Assembly: GCA_003342895.1 (NCBI GenBank)
Contig: PTFA01000035.1
Coordinates: 3,055,252-3,119,251 of the forward strand
Direction of reading: 5' to 3'
Length of the DNA stretch: 64,000 nucleotides
DNA from: Casuarius casuarius
Taxonomy: Eukaryota > Chordata > Aves > Casuariiformes > Casuariidae
Shown here: in pieces, positions 1-13,400 of the stretch
Position numbering within the stretch: position 1 is the first letter of the stretch
Layout: each line of letters opens with the position of its first letter
The notes under the pieces: generated by a model
The model's input: only the letters and a program-made list of their open reading frames with translations
What the model was told of the DNA's origin: nothing
Database searches by the model: none
Translations under genes and position numbers: made by a program

Positions 1-560
1 GGGGAAGGAAAGCGCTTACTAACAAAACAGACCTACGTCGTCCCCTCTGCTCGCTTTCACCGGCCTCGGGGATGCGGGGCAGCCGCAGGTGCCAAGCGCG
101 TCGCAGCCCACGCCCGCAGCGCTGGGACCGCACACGGCGCGCAGAGCCTGGCCGGGCCGAGCAGGGCCGGCTGACCCGTTTTCCTCCTGTTTCAAAGCGC
201 AGCTGCCAGGCGGGTTTCCCTGCCACACCACAGCCCACCTGAGCCGGCACCAGAAGCTCGCTTGATTTTAAAAAGTATCAAAACCAAATGAAAATTTAAG
301 GAACACAATTGCGGGAACGCGGTCACCTAACCTCTAAATTAATTGAGTGAAAACAGCTCAGCTACAGCAAAGGGCAGTTCACATCACCGCACACATCCCG
401 TAACTTGGCAGGGCTCGCGGCAGCTGGGGAGACCGCGCTCGGCCGCAGCCCGCACCGCCGTCCCTCGCGAGCCCAAGCGCAGCCCTGCTCGGGCTGAGCT
501 CGCTCGTGCAGGGACCAAGGCGACTTGCTTCCATTGCTGCCATCCACGAGCACAAATATT
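1..560. promoter_or_regulatory. CpG-rich patch, candidate CpG-island promoter at the left edge
   Basis: About 30-230 and 400-500 are GC-rich and dense in CpG (for example runs around GCGCGTCGCAG and GGGACCGCACACGG), in contrast to the AT-rich DNA that follows. No convincing exon with splice sites is visible. The short open frames here, such as 343-681 on the plus strand, read through compositionally biased sequence and look like GC-rich noise. In the known amniote order ARFIP1 is followed by FHDC1 in the same orientation, so the FHDC1 promoter, transcribed leftwards, is the likely owner of this island. That is inference from synteny; no FHDC1 coding sequence was recognised. Confidence 0.4.
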
Positions 561-729
561 CACCCTAAAAGACCAAAAGCACAAGCCAAGAGACTTACAT
601 AATGCCATTGTATTTTTACTTAAAACATACACAGTCAATGAAGTCCGTAAGGGCAGCAGGCAACTAAAAAAGAAAACCTGAAATATTTTAGTATTTTCAG
701 GGAATGGAGTTTAAGGGTGGAAGAAGAAG

Positions 730-749
730 AAAAAAAAAAAAAAAAAAAA
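730..749 (+). repeat. A20 homopolymer
   Basis: Uninterrupted run of 20 A following a short GAA-rich stretch. Nothing upstream identifies a retroposed source, so it is listed only as a simple repeat. Confidence 0.85.
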
Positions 750-1489
750 GCACACACCAACGCACAAAAAACAGGGCAACAGAGGACCAGTGAGCTGCTC
801 TGGATGTGAAGCTAAGCTCTCAACTTCTTCCTCACTCCATGGGTTTTTTTCCCAGAACCTTTCCAAAACAATTTTAGGAGATTAGGTTGTTTTCCCCTTA
901 AAAAGTACTGCTTGTGACATTTAGTGCAGTTGTTACCCACTTCTTCAAAGCCTTGTCTGTGGAGAAAGCACAAAAGTAAAGTAGGCTCCAAAACACAAAA
1001 TGGTGTGTGGGGATGCAAAAGATGCATTAAGACAAGACTTTTGCAGTTCATGAATCAATAGTGGATATTTGCTCAAAGCAGCTTTTGTTCAAAGTTAAAT
1101 CTGGATTAGGTTCTGGATGCATTTCACTCCAATTTAAAAAATCAGCGTAGTGTACCAGGCACTTAATTTACCTCCCACATAATAATAGTTAGCATATATA
1201 TTAATTATGTATAAAGTTATTGTAGGCTACTCCATTATTTGCAATTCTGAAACCAAGTGGAATTTGATTCAAATTTTGTCAGAGCATCATAAAGTAAGAT
1301 GAAACGTTCCAAGCTTCCCCACACAAGCTTTTGTACATCAGCATTGCAAAACCCTGGTGAAACACAGAGATTCTCACACCCTACTGCAACACTTTCCAAC
1401 AGTTTCTGGTTTGTGAATGCTGCTTGTTTTCCGGTGGACTCATTTACGATGAATTGAAGCTTACAGGTTGCTTGTCTCCTTAGTGAAGT

Positions 1490-1675
1490 TTTGCAGACTG
1501 TTTAGAAATAGCCCAGGGACCGCCAGTGGGCTGCAGATCATAAGCTGAATGCCCCAACCTATAGGTTTCTGCTAAGAGATATCCAGATTCAAATCACCTC
1601 CAGCAGAAAAGGGCCTCGATGCCGAGGCTCCAGCATCCTTGCTGGGTGCTCTAGCCATCAGGTTATGAGGTATAA
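1490..1675 (-). repeat. Possible ancient tRNA-derived SINE-like relic
   Basis: Read on the minus strand, a segment near 1665-1650 contains GATGGCTAGAGC, which resembles a tRNA A-box/D-arm. Next come two adjacent hairpins: CCAGCA-AGGA-TGCTGG (1645-1630), placed like an anticodon arm, and an 8-bp stem with a four-base loop (1630-1611). GGTGATTTGAATCTGG (about 1600-1585) follows, reverse complement of a B-box-like GATTCAAATC. This arrangement resembles old tRNA-related repeats of amniotes. No family is assigned and the ends are approximate. It could instead be a chance structure. Confidence 0.3.
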
Positions 1676-3897
1676 TGATCTAAGCTCTGTTTTACTCCTT
1701 AAATTGTCAGAGATTGTTAGACTGAACACAGATAGATAGAGCGCTGTGCTGTTGTTGGAGCTCAGTAGCTGCGGCGCGAGGTGCTCACAAGACTGCCGTT
1801 TGGGAAAGTCGCCACGGCAGAAGCATATGGTAAATGCAGATTCCTGGATACCAGCAAGATGCTTACGATTCTGTGCCCACAATGTATGCTGGGATTTTAG
1901 ACAACTATATGGTTAGATGGCAATTAGGAACTTTTCTGAATGTCACTGGAATACCAGTTCTGGATTTAGCTACCCAGAGAGGCTTAGTTGAATGTGAAAC
2001 CTTAGCTGGTCAGATCTATTGACCATGGAAAAGCTGCAGGTTGTCCATCTCCCCCAGCTGGCCAGATTTGAGCCCATTCCCCCAAGGAAATGCACTTCTG
2101 ACACAGATACAACCCTGTCATGAAGGTACTAGACCTTTTCCAAGAAAAAAAAAAAAAAACACTCTTGCGTTAGAAATGTAAATAACAGCATACACTTATT
2201 ACTGTATTTTTCAGCCTACATCCTCTTTCAGAAGTGAGAACAATTTTGGCTGATTTTTACCTACAAATCTAAACACCCAGCAAGCAAAGATTTTGCCCAC
2301 ATGGTTAAAATTCGTCAGAGTTGCAAGCAACAAAAACAGGTCTTTACAGTAGGAAGTATTAAGCAACTTTAATAATAGGTAGATCTAGCAGCCCCACCTA
2401 TAGTAGGCAACAAATGCACCTCCCTAGAACAGATAGCATTCAGATGGGCTGGTAGACTAGGAAAACAGTATCTGTCAATATTTTAAGATTTCTAGTTAAG
2501 GGAACGCTCAAGACAGATTTCAGAATGACTACTTACTTTAATACATTATCTTTTTTCCATATTAGAGAAAAAAAGTTTTCTGTAAACTTTGCTTTTTTGA
2601 GAACATAAAGGGCTCCTAATGCTTTAGGTTGAACACCGATTCCATTACCAAACGGATCAGAGAAACTGAGCTGAATTTCTCTGTTTGGAACAAAGCGATT
2701 TATACTATCTGAACAAAAGGTGTAGTCATCTTTATTATTAGCCCTTACTTCTACCCTGTTTGGACAAAGGCAGGAAAAGAAGTTAATTGTGACACTTCAG
2801 AAACATTAAAACCAAGTGCCATTTGATTTCAAAATTAAGTACTATAGTAAACCTCTTGAAACAAAACCCTGCAGTCAATTACCGCTGTCACATAAAACTA
2901 TGATGCATACACAGGTAAGAAAAGCAAATCAAGAGTGAACAGGCAACACTAGTCTTTAGCATTATTTAACTCTGAAGCGCTTGAATTCACAGCCTTCAGT
3001 ATGCTTTAAAAAGGTAGCAAGGTATACAGTTTTTTTAAAATTATCACAGTGGGACATACCACTAAGTACCATTTACAAGGAACACATATTGCTGATACTT
3101 AAACTGTTCCTGATTGAACCAATGGATTTATGCTGGCATAACTAGTAGTAACAGGGCAAAACTCAACTGAAAATTTGTTTCAGGTTAATTCTGTTCTATA
3201 CTTGATCTCTGCATTCAATTAAGGAGCATTATACGGCCACGCTGCCACCCAGAGAAGTTCTACCAAGCAATGATGCAGAGGAACTCTGGAAAGACACTTC
3301 TGACCTCTGTTTCTGCTTCTAGAAGATCAAGTATTTCCATTCCTCTAATAACCTTTAAAATAGGTTCTCATAAAGAGATCAGACAGCATGCATTTGATCA
3401 GAAAGTGAAGTCTTTCTCACACACAGTGATTAAAAAAAATGTTGACCATGCATTTTGCTGAGTGGCTATACAGCATAAGTATTTAATAGAAATATACTAC
3501 CAATAGCAGACAGTACAGAAGTACTGCTGTTCCTGCCCCTTTCTTGAAAAGAAAAGAGCATTTTTGAAAGGCACCTCAAGTGTGTAAAATAATGCTTTTG
3601 TGCCACCACTGTGAGTCATGGGAAACAAAAGATTTGCAAGCCATAGACTGCGCTTTTATGTTCAAGGTTATTGCTCTGCTCTGCAAGGCATGTCCATACG
3701 CTTCTCTGGATTTCAGTATACAGACACTACTGAAATAGCAATGCATCAGTTTTCCTTTCCATTGCTTCTCTCGTTTTATGTCATGCTTCTCCAAGGCAGG
3801 CACAAGTTTCGACTATTCTACTACCATCTAGTTTCTACTCTTAAGTTACAGGGTACACTACTTCCTTAATCCACTTCAAACTATTGCCATGATGACC

Positions 3898-3935
3898 AAA
3901 ATAAATAAATAAATTAATAATAATAAGAAGAATAA
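3898..3935 (+). repeat. AAAT/AAT-rich simple repeat
   Basis: Imperfect tandem AAAT and AAT units (ATAAATAAATAAATTAATAA followed by TAATAAG units). It is low-complexity intergenic DNA. Confidence 0.7.
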
Positions 3936-4236
3936 ATGCACCCCATGTACCAGACCACTTGGTTCCCATATCAGACTGACACAAGTACTTTGCCGAAAAT
4001 AGGTGCAGTGAACAAGACTGCTGTGAAAGGCACAGAAGTGTGCTTTATATGCATCACTAGCTTTAACCCCCCAGTTACCTAGAAGAAACGAAAGATTTCA
4101 AAGAACTAGAAACAATGACAAGTAACAAGAACAGAACACAGAGAAGTATAAACAAAGCAACAGTCCTCCCCTTCATGGATCTTTTCTCATTAAAAAAAAA
4201 AAAGATACAACTTAACTCCCAAGAGTTGGAAAAATT

Positions 4237-4249
4237 GGGGGGGGGGGGG
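4237..4249 (+). repeat. G13 homopolymer
   Basis: Uninterrupted run of 13 G inside otherwise AT-rich DNA. Mononucleotide G runs of this length are rare, and sequencers often miscount them. Confidence 0.85.
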
Positions 4250-4694
4250 ACACAAGACATTAAAATATTAACAGCTAATAAAAAAAAAAATCAGTGACTA
4301 GCACATCAAGCATGAAACAGGGCAAAGATACTAGAGAACAAAAAATGAACATAGTTGTGGATGAGGGCTTGACAAAGTACAAAATATGCCAAATAGCATT
4401 TTACTCCTACGTTTGAATAAAAGAGCCTTCTGTAGAATTCACATGAACAAAACGACAGGAGCTACAAGTTTCAGACAAACCAGGAGTGCAGATAACTTAC
4501 AATATGGTCACCAAAGATGAACAGCTCCCTGGGCCTCTGTTTGATGGAGCGGCTACAACAGCACATCTGAAACGGCATTAATGCTTTCAACTCCTCTTCC
4601 TGAGGAACCTCACAACACTAGAGGCACTAATGCTGTAACTTGGAGGTGAAATCTTTCAGACAAGACTCTAGGAGGTGGGTATGGAGCCTCTCTC

Positions 4695-4753
4695 AAAAAA
4701 AAAAAAAGAAAAAGAAAAAGAAAAAGAAAAAAGAAAAAAAGAAAAAAAAGAAA
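4695..4753 (+). repeat. (AAAAAG)n microsatellite
   Basis: A-rich tract starting with a 13-base A run and continuing as AAAAAG/AAAAAAG units. It is pure purine over nearly 60 bases, and length polymorphism is expected. Confidence 0.85.
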
Positions 4754-5839
4754 TTGAAGCAACTGTCTATCTAGATAAATGTCAGCATTACAACCCTGAG
4801 ATAGATGTGCAGTTTTTTTCTTAGTGTCAGAAAACCTGACAACCACAGTTACTTCCAATTGGCAGCTATGGAAACATTCTTATCATCTCCAGAAGCAGAA
4901 GTTTCTAAAATTTGTTAAGGAGTTAGCTTTGATTATTAAACATGAGTTTAAATAATTTCATAAGCACATAGACTTGAACAGGGGACTAAATAAGGAAGTT
5001 AAAATATTGCCAAAGGCACTCACTATAATATCCTGCTGATAACTGAGCGCAGAATCCTCACTGAAATGGCCAGTTAGAACAATTGGTTCACTGACCAAAA
5101 CAGAAGTAATTCTTCCTTCTCACTGATATTAAACACTACATACCAGCCACAGAGAGAGATTTGAGCAAGTTACCTCTTTTGTCCAACCTCCTCTTCCAGG
5201 TGAGGACACAGCTGTTTTAAGCCATTGCAAAAGTTTGAGGGTTACACGACACCACACAGGTCATTCCTGCATAAGGGAATTTCAGATTCAAGTTCACTCG
5301 TCCCACTTCTAACAGATCATTTTCTTCTGTGCTGGAATATCCTTGGCAGAGCAAGGACCATGAACCCGGACAGAAACCAAGAGTGCACATTCCCCACGCA
5401 TCTTTTTCCTGTAGTGTTCCGGAAGTGGAGATTTCAGTTGTAGTCAACAGATTTGCATTCCTTATCCCTGCTGTGATGCTGCTCATCTCTGCATTGCCCA
5501 GGTCAACTCTACAGCCATACAGCTAACTTCTTACTTGTACCATCCTACATACACACGACAACATTCAGAGACTCCGTAAAGTTGTAAATATAATGAAATT
5601 AGCTTTAGAAGTTTAAGTGAAGAATGTACCTATATTGAAAGACCTGTTTCACTATGCATTTACATTTGGCTTCAACTGGCACACTATTAAGTCACCCTGG
5701 GATAGAAGAATAGCATCAGTTTTATAACCCAGTGTTGCTTTGCCAGAAGTTCTGGGGTAGGGGTGGGAACGTGGAGAAACAGTACTGAGCTTTCACTGCA
5801 GAGGCTGGCTTCTGCTCTTAACCATCAAAAGTCAAGGAA

Positions 5840-7298
5840 GCTTGACTGCAGCAAACACCTTTAATATGAATACAAAACTCACAAAGGATATACATTCTGG
5901 GGAACGTAAATGAACTATTACAAGATATTCTGACAGAACAAGAAAAAGAAGGCTCTGTCAGACCATGAATTTAATGAGGAATGATTAAAAATGTTTGATT
6001 TACAGTTACATTACAGCTGTGTTAAGCACTGGAAACTTTAAGAGTGTCAGCTGAAAGGCATTTGAACATACAGTACATAAATCATACAATCCACACAGTT
6101 GTAAATAACATATTTGAAGTATTTCATTTTACTTAACAGAACACAAAGCAATTTAACATGTGCAAATGAGGACTCCAATATACTGAATTTAAAATGTCTA
6201 TGATAAAATTGACATATAGAACTTTACATTTAATAAAGACTACACTATTGATGGAGAACTTAAAAAAAAAATATATATCCTCCATGTTACCCCTGTCATT
6301 GAAGTATGCTTTTCAATTAAAAAGAAAAATCATACTGGCCCTGTTTCCTCTCTCAAAATTGTATCTGTCCATGAAGGTTAACTAAAGCTTTAACTCGCTC
6401 TAAGTGTACAAAGAAACATAGCATATACAGTCTCCTTTCCCCTGCTGGGAACTGACAAACCATTATGTGGAAAGGGTTCTTGGATTATGTACACTGGTTG
6501 AAAACATTATCTTATAAAAAGGCACATACTTGTGATTTAAGGCTAGTACGGTATTTGTTTCATACAGAAAGTAAAGTTTAAAATGAAATTAGTAAATCAT
6601 ATGGTTGGCCTCACTCAGCAAACCGCTTGGTGCAAAGCTAAAATGTGTGCTTAGAAGCCTCAGACTGACAGTGATTCTTGCTTTAGTGTTTTCTGTTTTT
6701 CCTTTTTAAACCTACGATGGAAAGGTAAACCTTTTTAAAAGGCATTTGCTGCAATTCCACTAGTCAATGAGCCATCTGCTACAGCTGTTGCCTTTGTGCA
6801 GGTACTGCACACAGGCCTTATATTATTAATCTGCAAAATAGTCTTTTAACTCTTTCCTTTTAAAAAGTCACATGAAAATTATTAAAGATGTTTTCTATAC
6901 TCATATATAAAATATCAGATGTTGGTACAAATCATGTAAACCTCCATTTGGAAATATTTTGACTAGCCACCATAATGACCAGAAATCACAAACGTCATTT
7001 GTCAGTGCAAATCTAAAATAGTTTTCTTTCCCCTCCCTCCCTCCCCCATCCCAACTACAGAAATAACCACCAACCTTCACATACAAAAGGAGTGCTCTAC
7101 ACTTGAAATGACAGAAATCATGTTTGGTTAAAGTCACCCACTTTCCCACCAAATTCAGTTTTACAGTATTATAAAAGAGGGGAAAAAAATTAAAGCTGTC
7201 TGTGCAAGAATCACTACAACAGTCCTTCAACCCCAAACCTTAATTCTTATTAGATTTACAGATTTTCTGTTAACATTGGGTCCTCTTCTCTGATCTGA
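5840..7298 (-). other. ARFIP1: Probable ARFIP1 3' untranslated region
   Basis: This is the AT-rich stretch directly after the ARFIP1 stop codon in the minus-strand sense. No AATAAA occurs on the minus strand between the stop and about 4860. The plausible polyadenylation signals are ATTAAA hexamers at 6234-6229, 5975-5970 and 5865-5860. The last lies just before a GT/T-containing stretch (GGTGTTTGCTGCAG) and is my preferred 3' end, giving a 3'UTR of about 1.45 kb. The true end may differ and alternative ends are likely. Confidence 0.45.
5860..5865 (-). terminator. ARFIP1: Candidate ATTAAA polyadenylation signal of ARFIP1
   Basis: On the minus strand the sequence reads CATATTAAAGGTGTTTGCTG: the common ATTAAA variant followed by a GU-rich stretch. 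It was chosen because no AATAAA exists in the proximal 2 kb after the stop. ATTAAA hexamers at 5975-5970 and 6234-6229 are alternatives. Confidence 0.35.
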
Positions 7299-7454
7299 TT
7301 ACTGTTCTTCAAGCCAGGATGGAGCATCTACTCCAGGAGTTTTCAATTTGATGTGGAACTGTTTAAGTGTCTGTTCAAGCTGCTTTTGATTCCCAGCAAA
7401 GTACGCTGCGATAGCATTGTGGAACAGAACCAGCTGATTGTGCAACACCTTAAC
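7299..7454 (-). CDS. ARFIP1: ARFIP1 coding exon 8 (terminal, with stop)
   Basis: Encodes residues 322-372 starting [19 protein letters not shown] and ending APSWLEEQ, then the stop at 7301-7299. This is the last long helix of the BAR domain plus the conserved arfaptin C-terminus. The acceptor is TTGCCCACAG|GTT on the minus strand. An open frame continues upstream to an ATG at 7565, but that part is intron: it lies beyond the acceptor and carries no family sequence. Confidence 0.97.
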   Translation of the reverse strand, partial: VKVLHNQLVLFHNAIAAYFAGNQKQLEQTLKQFHIKLKTPGVDAPSWLEEQ

Positions 7455-10400
7455 CTGTGGGCAAGCACAGAGACAGGGTAAGACGAAGAGGCAGATGTTA
7501 ATAGCTTTGTACGTCAGTAAAAACAAAACTATGAGCTGTATTTGTTTGAGATGCTCAGACTTCATATACGGTTATTTTATAACTGATTAGAAACTTCAGG
7601 CAAATACACAATTCTGTAACATTAAAATGATTCATAATTTTTATAAAGTATACTTAATGCTTAGTACCAACTCAGTAAGCACTGACCAGAAAGAAATTCA
7701 CTAAACAGCATAATATTATCAAATACTCTATTACAGAAGTACAACAATTCCTTGAAATTAGATGCCAAACCTCTGTTTAATATACATACTGGCAGGTCAA
7801 ATCAACTTCCCTGAGACAGTACACATGACAAATGCATTATCTAAGTATATAGTTCATTTATTTGCCCCCCGCAGAGAGCTGCTATTTTCCAGCTCTTACA
7901 TACTCAAGTCAAATGAAACCAGCTCTTTTCCCAACAATGTTTCTAGCCCATATCCCATAATGCAGGACTATTTACAGAACCTGGCCAGTATCTTGGTTAT
8001 AACGTTTGTGCACAGAAGTGTGAAACACACCATTCACAGCAGTAACTAAAACTTGAGGAAGAGCAGCACAACAGCAGCTGAGGATGTCCTTTGCGTTGCT
8101 CTTCCCGTCTAGTCTGCGCTGATGAGCCATAGCACTGATGAAGTCTAAGCAAAGTTAAGAGTTAAGTTTTCACGGTAGTGCACCACTATATCTGGAGTTG
8201 TGGATGATCAGCATCAACCCTTTTTGTTCTCAAGCACACTCTCAGCCCAGCACAACCCTGCCCAGGTGGCAGGCAATGGCTTTAGACTCCAGGCTTCCTC
8301 TGCTCGAGGCTCAAGTCACAGCGCCATGGTCAGTGCAGCAGGCAGCTGGCAGTCTATTCCTGGCATGCTGTGGAGCAAAACTGTCCTCCAGTCTGGTTTG
8401 GCCTATGCTTGCCAGTTGACCATCCTTGTTTTAATAGGTTATTTAGGTAGCATGCTTTCTGAAATGCATGCAACTCAATACAGAGGTACTTTACTTTCAT
8501 TTAAGATCTCAAATGAAAAAAAAAAACCCCAGTCTTTAAAAGTGTATTTACAGCCTGCCTAGTTAAGTTTTATCCCCTTTTGCTGGATGATAAGCACTAC
8601 ACAGCTGAGAAAGAACCCACATTAGACATGCTTTTGACAGCATGACACAAGAAAGTGTAATATTATGCTTTTTAAACTAAAGAATACTTTTGAGGAAAAA
8701 AAATTCAAGTTCCCTAGTTGCAGAAAACTATTAGATAAACTCCAAATAGAAATGCAACCTATAAATCATACTACATACATACTACATACTACTACTACAA
8801 TGTGCCCTTTTTATATCACATTGACAAAGAATACTAAATAGCGTCCTCTCCCCAAATTTAACACTGGTATGCCATAGACAGATTGCCCGTCCATGTGGAT
8901 TTGCTCTGAAGTCAATGGTACAATGTGGGCCCCACAATCAACCTCCAAAAAGCTTTATGGAAATTCAATTCTAGCACAGAACAGAAATAAAATTATGAAA
9001 GAACAGGACATTTTTGAAAGCATGTGTCACACGATCAATTTCAGAAACATTTGTCTTAGATTATGAGACTTTCTAATGAGATCAGAATCCCATATTATAA
9101 CCAATTGGGAACTCCAAACACATACACAGGGGTTCATGTGTAGCACAGGGGGGTGCGTGTGTGGGTACACATGTGCATACAGTTGCATAAGAGAAGCTTC
9201 AGCACTAAGGGCTCCAACTTGTTTTTATGAGTCCACAATAATTTGTTTACTGAATACTCATTTCATGAATTAAATTTTCCCTATAAAATGACAACTTTAC
9301 AGACCTTGGTATCCTGCTGAAGTGATGAGCTCTCTTCGGTGAGTCACTGTTAGCTTAAGTTGCTTTGACAATTTGAAAACTGGTACTATTGTGTTTTCTA
9401 CTCTAATAATTCAGCCTAATTTAACACCTATCAAAGAATAGCCCTCCCCCCCACCAATTAAAACTGAAAAATGATAGGTTCTTCCATTAGAAGACTCTCC
9501 AAGACAAAATCATCATGAGAGAGAAGGTGAATATGCTAGAAAGGAGTCTAGAGCACACACCGTATCTTGGGAAAATGTAGCTAAATATGCTTATTCAACA
9601 TAGTTCAGCTTTCCTCAGTCATGAAAGATGCCTTATTCTCACTTTGTGTGTGAATACATATGTATATGTATGTATATAAACAAAATTATATATAATATAA
9701 ATATGTATTCTCATCCCAAATGTTGTACTAGGTCATTCAAGTAAAAAACGTCACCACAACATGAAGGGTTTGCTTTTCAAGTAGATCCTTTCATCATCGA
9801 TCAGCAATATTTCAGACAGTTCAAGATAGGAATTTTATACAGATGTACACTCACTATTCTAGCATATTTTCAAAATACTAAGAGTTTTATTCATATTGCT
9901 TATAGAAAGTAAGATATAGCAAGGGAATTAAACCACCCTCCCAACTTCAGTTCATCAATTTGCAACTAAATTTGGCATTTCATTAGGGCAGTTTTTAAAC
10001 TCAAAGTTCTGTGAACTTCTCAGAAGTCTTCTGAGAATTTTATAAATTCACTTAGCCATAATACATGCACACATTTTCAAGAAAAGAAAACATACAGTCA
10101 GATGATTTGATCTGAAAACTACTGTTTTTCTTTCTGTTTTGAACTACTTCATTTTATGAAAATCTATCCCTAAGCAAACTTGCTGCAGAGGTTCTGCTTC
10201 TGTCCTCCTCCTTCAGAAGCCAATTACTCAGTGAATCCCAGAAGCGACTGTGGGATCTTCTTATTCCTAGCTTCAGGCAATTTTAAGCTTAAATTTCTGA
10301 TAAAGACCACTTAACCTGTTTGACACTGTTCTAAGAGAAATGAGAAATCCTACTTCGCTCCTTCCGTGAGCTCTACTGTGAAGCAGCAGCCAGCCAAGAG

Positions 10401-13400
10401 ATAAGAAGGGAGAAGTAGTAACATCTCAAATCACCTGATACCACTGCAAAAAAAGCAGTGATCGCAGCTAAAGACAGGACTACAAATATTCGCTAAAAGC
10501 TAACTTCAAAGCTAACCAGTTATCCCCTCAAAAAGTCTTAGCCTTGCCCGCTTCCACATCCAGCCATCGATTCCTACTTCCACACTACATTTCACCTTAG
10601 ACTTGTGTTGGCAAAACACACAGTTAGTTATGCAGTCAGTTGGATCAGGGAACAGATTGAGATTAAAACTAACCTGACAACAATGTATTTGCTTTAACCT
10701 GGATCAGTTCCCTGATCTGATTTTCTGCACAGCTGCAAAAACACTTTTGTAAGCACAACACAGAAGGCAATGTGGGGGAAGGCAGGCAGGAGAGGAAGGG
10801 ACCCCCCTTTTTTTTCTTCAGCAAAGCAAACGTGGGCCTCAAAACCTAGGCCTTAAAATCACTGTCAGACTACAGCACTAGAAGCCAGATCTTTAGCACT
10901 GAATTACAGCACCTGTCCCAGTAACTGAGCATTTGAAGATTTGCCTTACACTAGAAGAATGTTAACACTATGTTGTTAAAATACATGTTCCAAAGTATGA
11001 CTAACATGCCTGTCAAAAAAGCCCCCACACTTCTTGTAGCTGAACAAGATTTAAAAAATACTGGACCTTGTTAATGGACTGTATGTACTTATTCGTTCCT
11101 GCTAATGAACTGAGGAAGCACTCCATAACAGTCTTGGCAAATTTAGTCGAATAAAGCAAAACTGAGCTCTGTAAATAAACATAAAAAATTCACACACCCT
11201 AAAGACTTAAATTTCATACACAGAAGATACTGTAGGTTGGCTCTAAGTTTTTGTGTTTCCCCTGGATATTCTAACATTTCGTCTCTATTCAAATATTGTC
11301 CTCCCCCATCCCCACACACCATATTTTCTGTGGTACAACAGGTACAGAAATTAACTGCATGTTTCCTTACATTCTTCCCATTCAACCTACACTGTTTTAG
11401 TGTTCTCAGTCACCAAAAAGACTGCTCCCATTTTCATCTTTCTGTCAGTCCGTGCCTATTCACAACTATCACAAATCCTTCCCCTGGCAATTCTTATTTG
11501 AAGTTACCTGATGCAATTGCATTATGTGGGTTTCCATCAGATTGTGGATTACCCATATTTGCAAAACTTTTCAATGGCATAAATCTTTTAGCTAAGAACA
11601 GGCCACTGCCTTTATAGGGGAAAAGAGGAAAAACAGCCAGCTCCTAACTATTTATAAACTACGGCTTTTGACTGCAGCAATTCTCAGACTTGCTGTCTGA
11701 TGCCACAGCCTTCCCCAGAAGTCTGCCAGCTGGGGATGGCACCAAGACGGCCTTGCAGCAGCAAACGCCNCAGTGCACCAGAGCCAGCGCAAACCAAGTT
11801 AAAAGCTTCGATTTAGCTAGTTTCTAAGGATAGCCTTTCTATTTCCCTCCATCTTCACTCTTATTAGAGCTAAGGCAACGCTATGGCTTTGGATGTTGTA
11901 TTTGGACTTCTTCTATAATAAACATAGGAAATTCAGTGTTAACTTCAAGATCAAATGTTATAAAGAAAACAAATGGGGATCCTGTGTACCTTGGTTTTAC
12001 AGGCACAAACTTTCAGCCCCAGCTTCACTGTAACAGTTCTCTGAACTTCTTTGGGCTTTTAATGAAACCTTAACATATGAACCCAGCACAACAGGCGCAG
12101 AGACTGCAACCACGTGATTTTTTCCCCCCTCTAATCCTAGGGCTGGATAGCTTATGGCCATTTTGTGACATTTAAAGCAACGCAGACAAAGCACACAAGC
12201 CAGTTAAACTGGATTTATAGTTCCTTTGCAGTGACAGCCAGAACGCACCTCCCAGTTTTCCCGCTCTCCTCACCTGCCACGGTTAACCACACACACAGCA
12301 AAACTTTTGAGTGGGAACACACTTGAGTAGATCTAGTGGAGGTAGATTTACTAAAAACACATAGGATTGCTGATCTTGTTTTGACATTGATTTGTCAGAT
12401 TAGAAAAAAATTGATTTTTTTTCTATTTTTCTCAAATACTGGTCAGACTAAAATTATGTATTTACTGGGAGACACTCGAACAGATTTACCTAATCTAAAA
12501 TTAAATCCTAAAATGTTTTCTATTGCACTGCTATGGCAAGGTTTCATTACACAATTACGTTTTTAACACTGAAACATCTAAGAACAACTAAGCTTGAGGC
12601 TATACTGTACTATACCCTGTATCAGTATATAAGTTTCTAAGCCTAAAGGGCTTACGATCTACAATTTGAAAATTATGACTACCAGTAACACTTTCTTGCC
12701 TAAAAAGGTTTAAAAAAGTATCAAAACCAAAAGGCTTTGCTAGTGAGATTCAGAACAAATATTAATCCACATGTCTGGATTCAGCACCATGACAACATGT
12801 ATTAATAAAGCTGGTGATTAGAGATTTGTGTGTTCTAGTATAGCTTAATTCGAGCACGCTAAGGCCCAGCTTGCTTTGATACAGCTACCCACATACTGTT
12901 ATTTGCTTTGCACGCAGTAAACCTGCAACAACACGGACTCTTCAAGACAATAGGCCACAAAGAAGGTCCTTGGTGAGTCACTCAGTAAAACAGTATTTTG
13001 TCAATGTGATCTTCCTTTATTTTGATCTCCCCTTCCATCAAATGGGCACCAACACACATTTGTTCCTGGAGACGTACACGTGTACACACACACACACACA
13101 CACACGCGTGTGCGCTAGTTCCTGCTACCAGGGAGCTTATCAAAGTGCAACACCCTCTTGATTTTACTGTAATAATTTATGAACAACATCAAAATCACCC
13201 TTCCACCTGGGAGGGCAACATCATATGCTGTCTTCAGTTTAAGCACCTCCTAAACAGTGTACTGCTCCAACAGAGGAAGCAGCTGGGTTACAGACACACT
13301 CATGCAGCCTTACCCATTGTGCTATTCCTCCTTTTCCTCCTCCCACACATTAGGCACATGCTGTATTTATACAAGTTTAAATTATGGTGGGTCACAGCAA

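Larger units (their letters stand above)
561..5839. other. Intergenic AT-rich DNA 3' of ARFIP1
   Basis: No supportable exon was seen on either strand. The stretch holds a possible tRNA-like repeat (about 1490-1675), a 20-base A run (730-749), an AAT/AAAT-rich tract (about 3898-3935), a 13-base G run (4237-4249) and an AAAAAG microsatellite (about 4695-4753). Open frames here are under 90 codons and show no recognisable domain. Part of the left half could be 5' flank of the next gene, and the right end could hold an extended ARFIP1 3'UTR. Confidence 0.5.

Noticed and set aside
343..681. 112-codon plus-strand frame at the left edge
   Set aside because: Arg/Ala-rich composition follows from the CpG-rich patch; overlapping frames of similar length exist on the other strand.
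1834..2022. 62-codon plus-strand frame (MQIPGYQQDAYDSVPT...)
   Set aside because: It looked protein-like at first, but I recognise no family, there is no splice context, and it adjoins a repeat relic.
7455..7565. ATG at 7565 as start of a short ARFIP1 C-terminal protein
   Set aside because: The segment upstream of 7454 lies beyond a good splice acceptor and does not resemble arfaptin; the exon structure explains the frame.
8200..8562. 120-codon and overlapping 73-codon plus-strand frames in intron 7
   Set aside because: No recognisable family and no consistent splice context; a chance frame in a GC-richer intronic patch is more likely.
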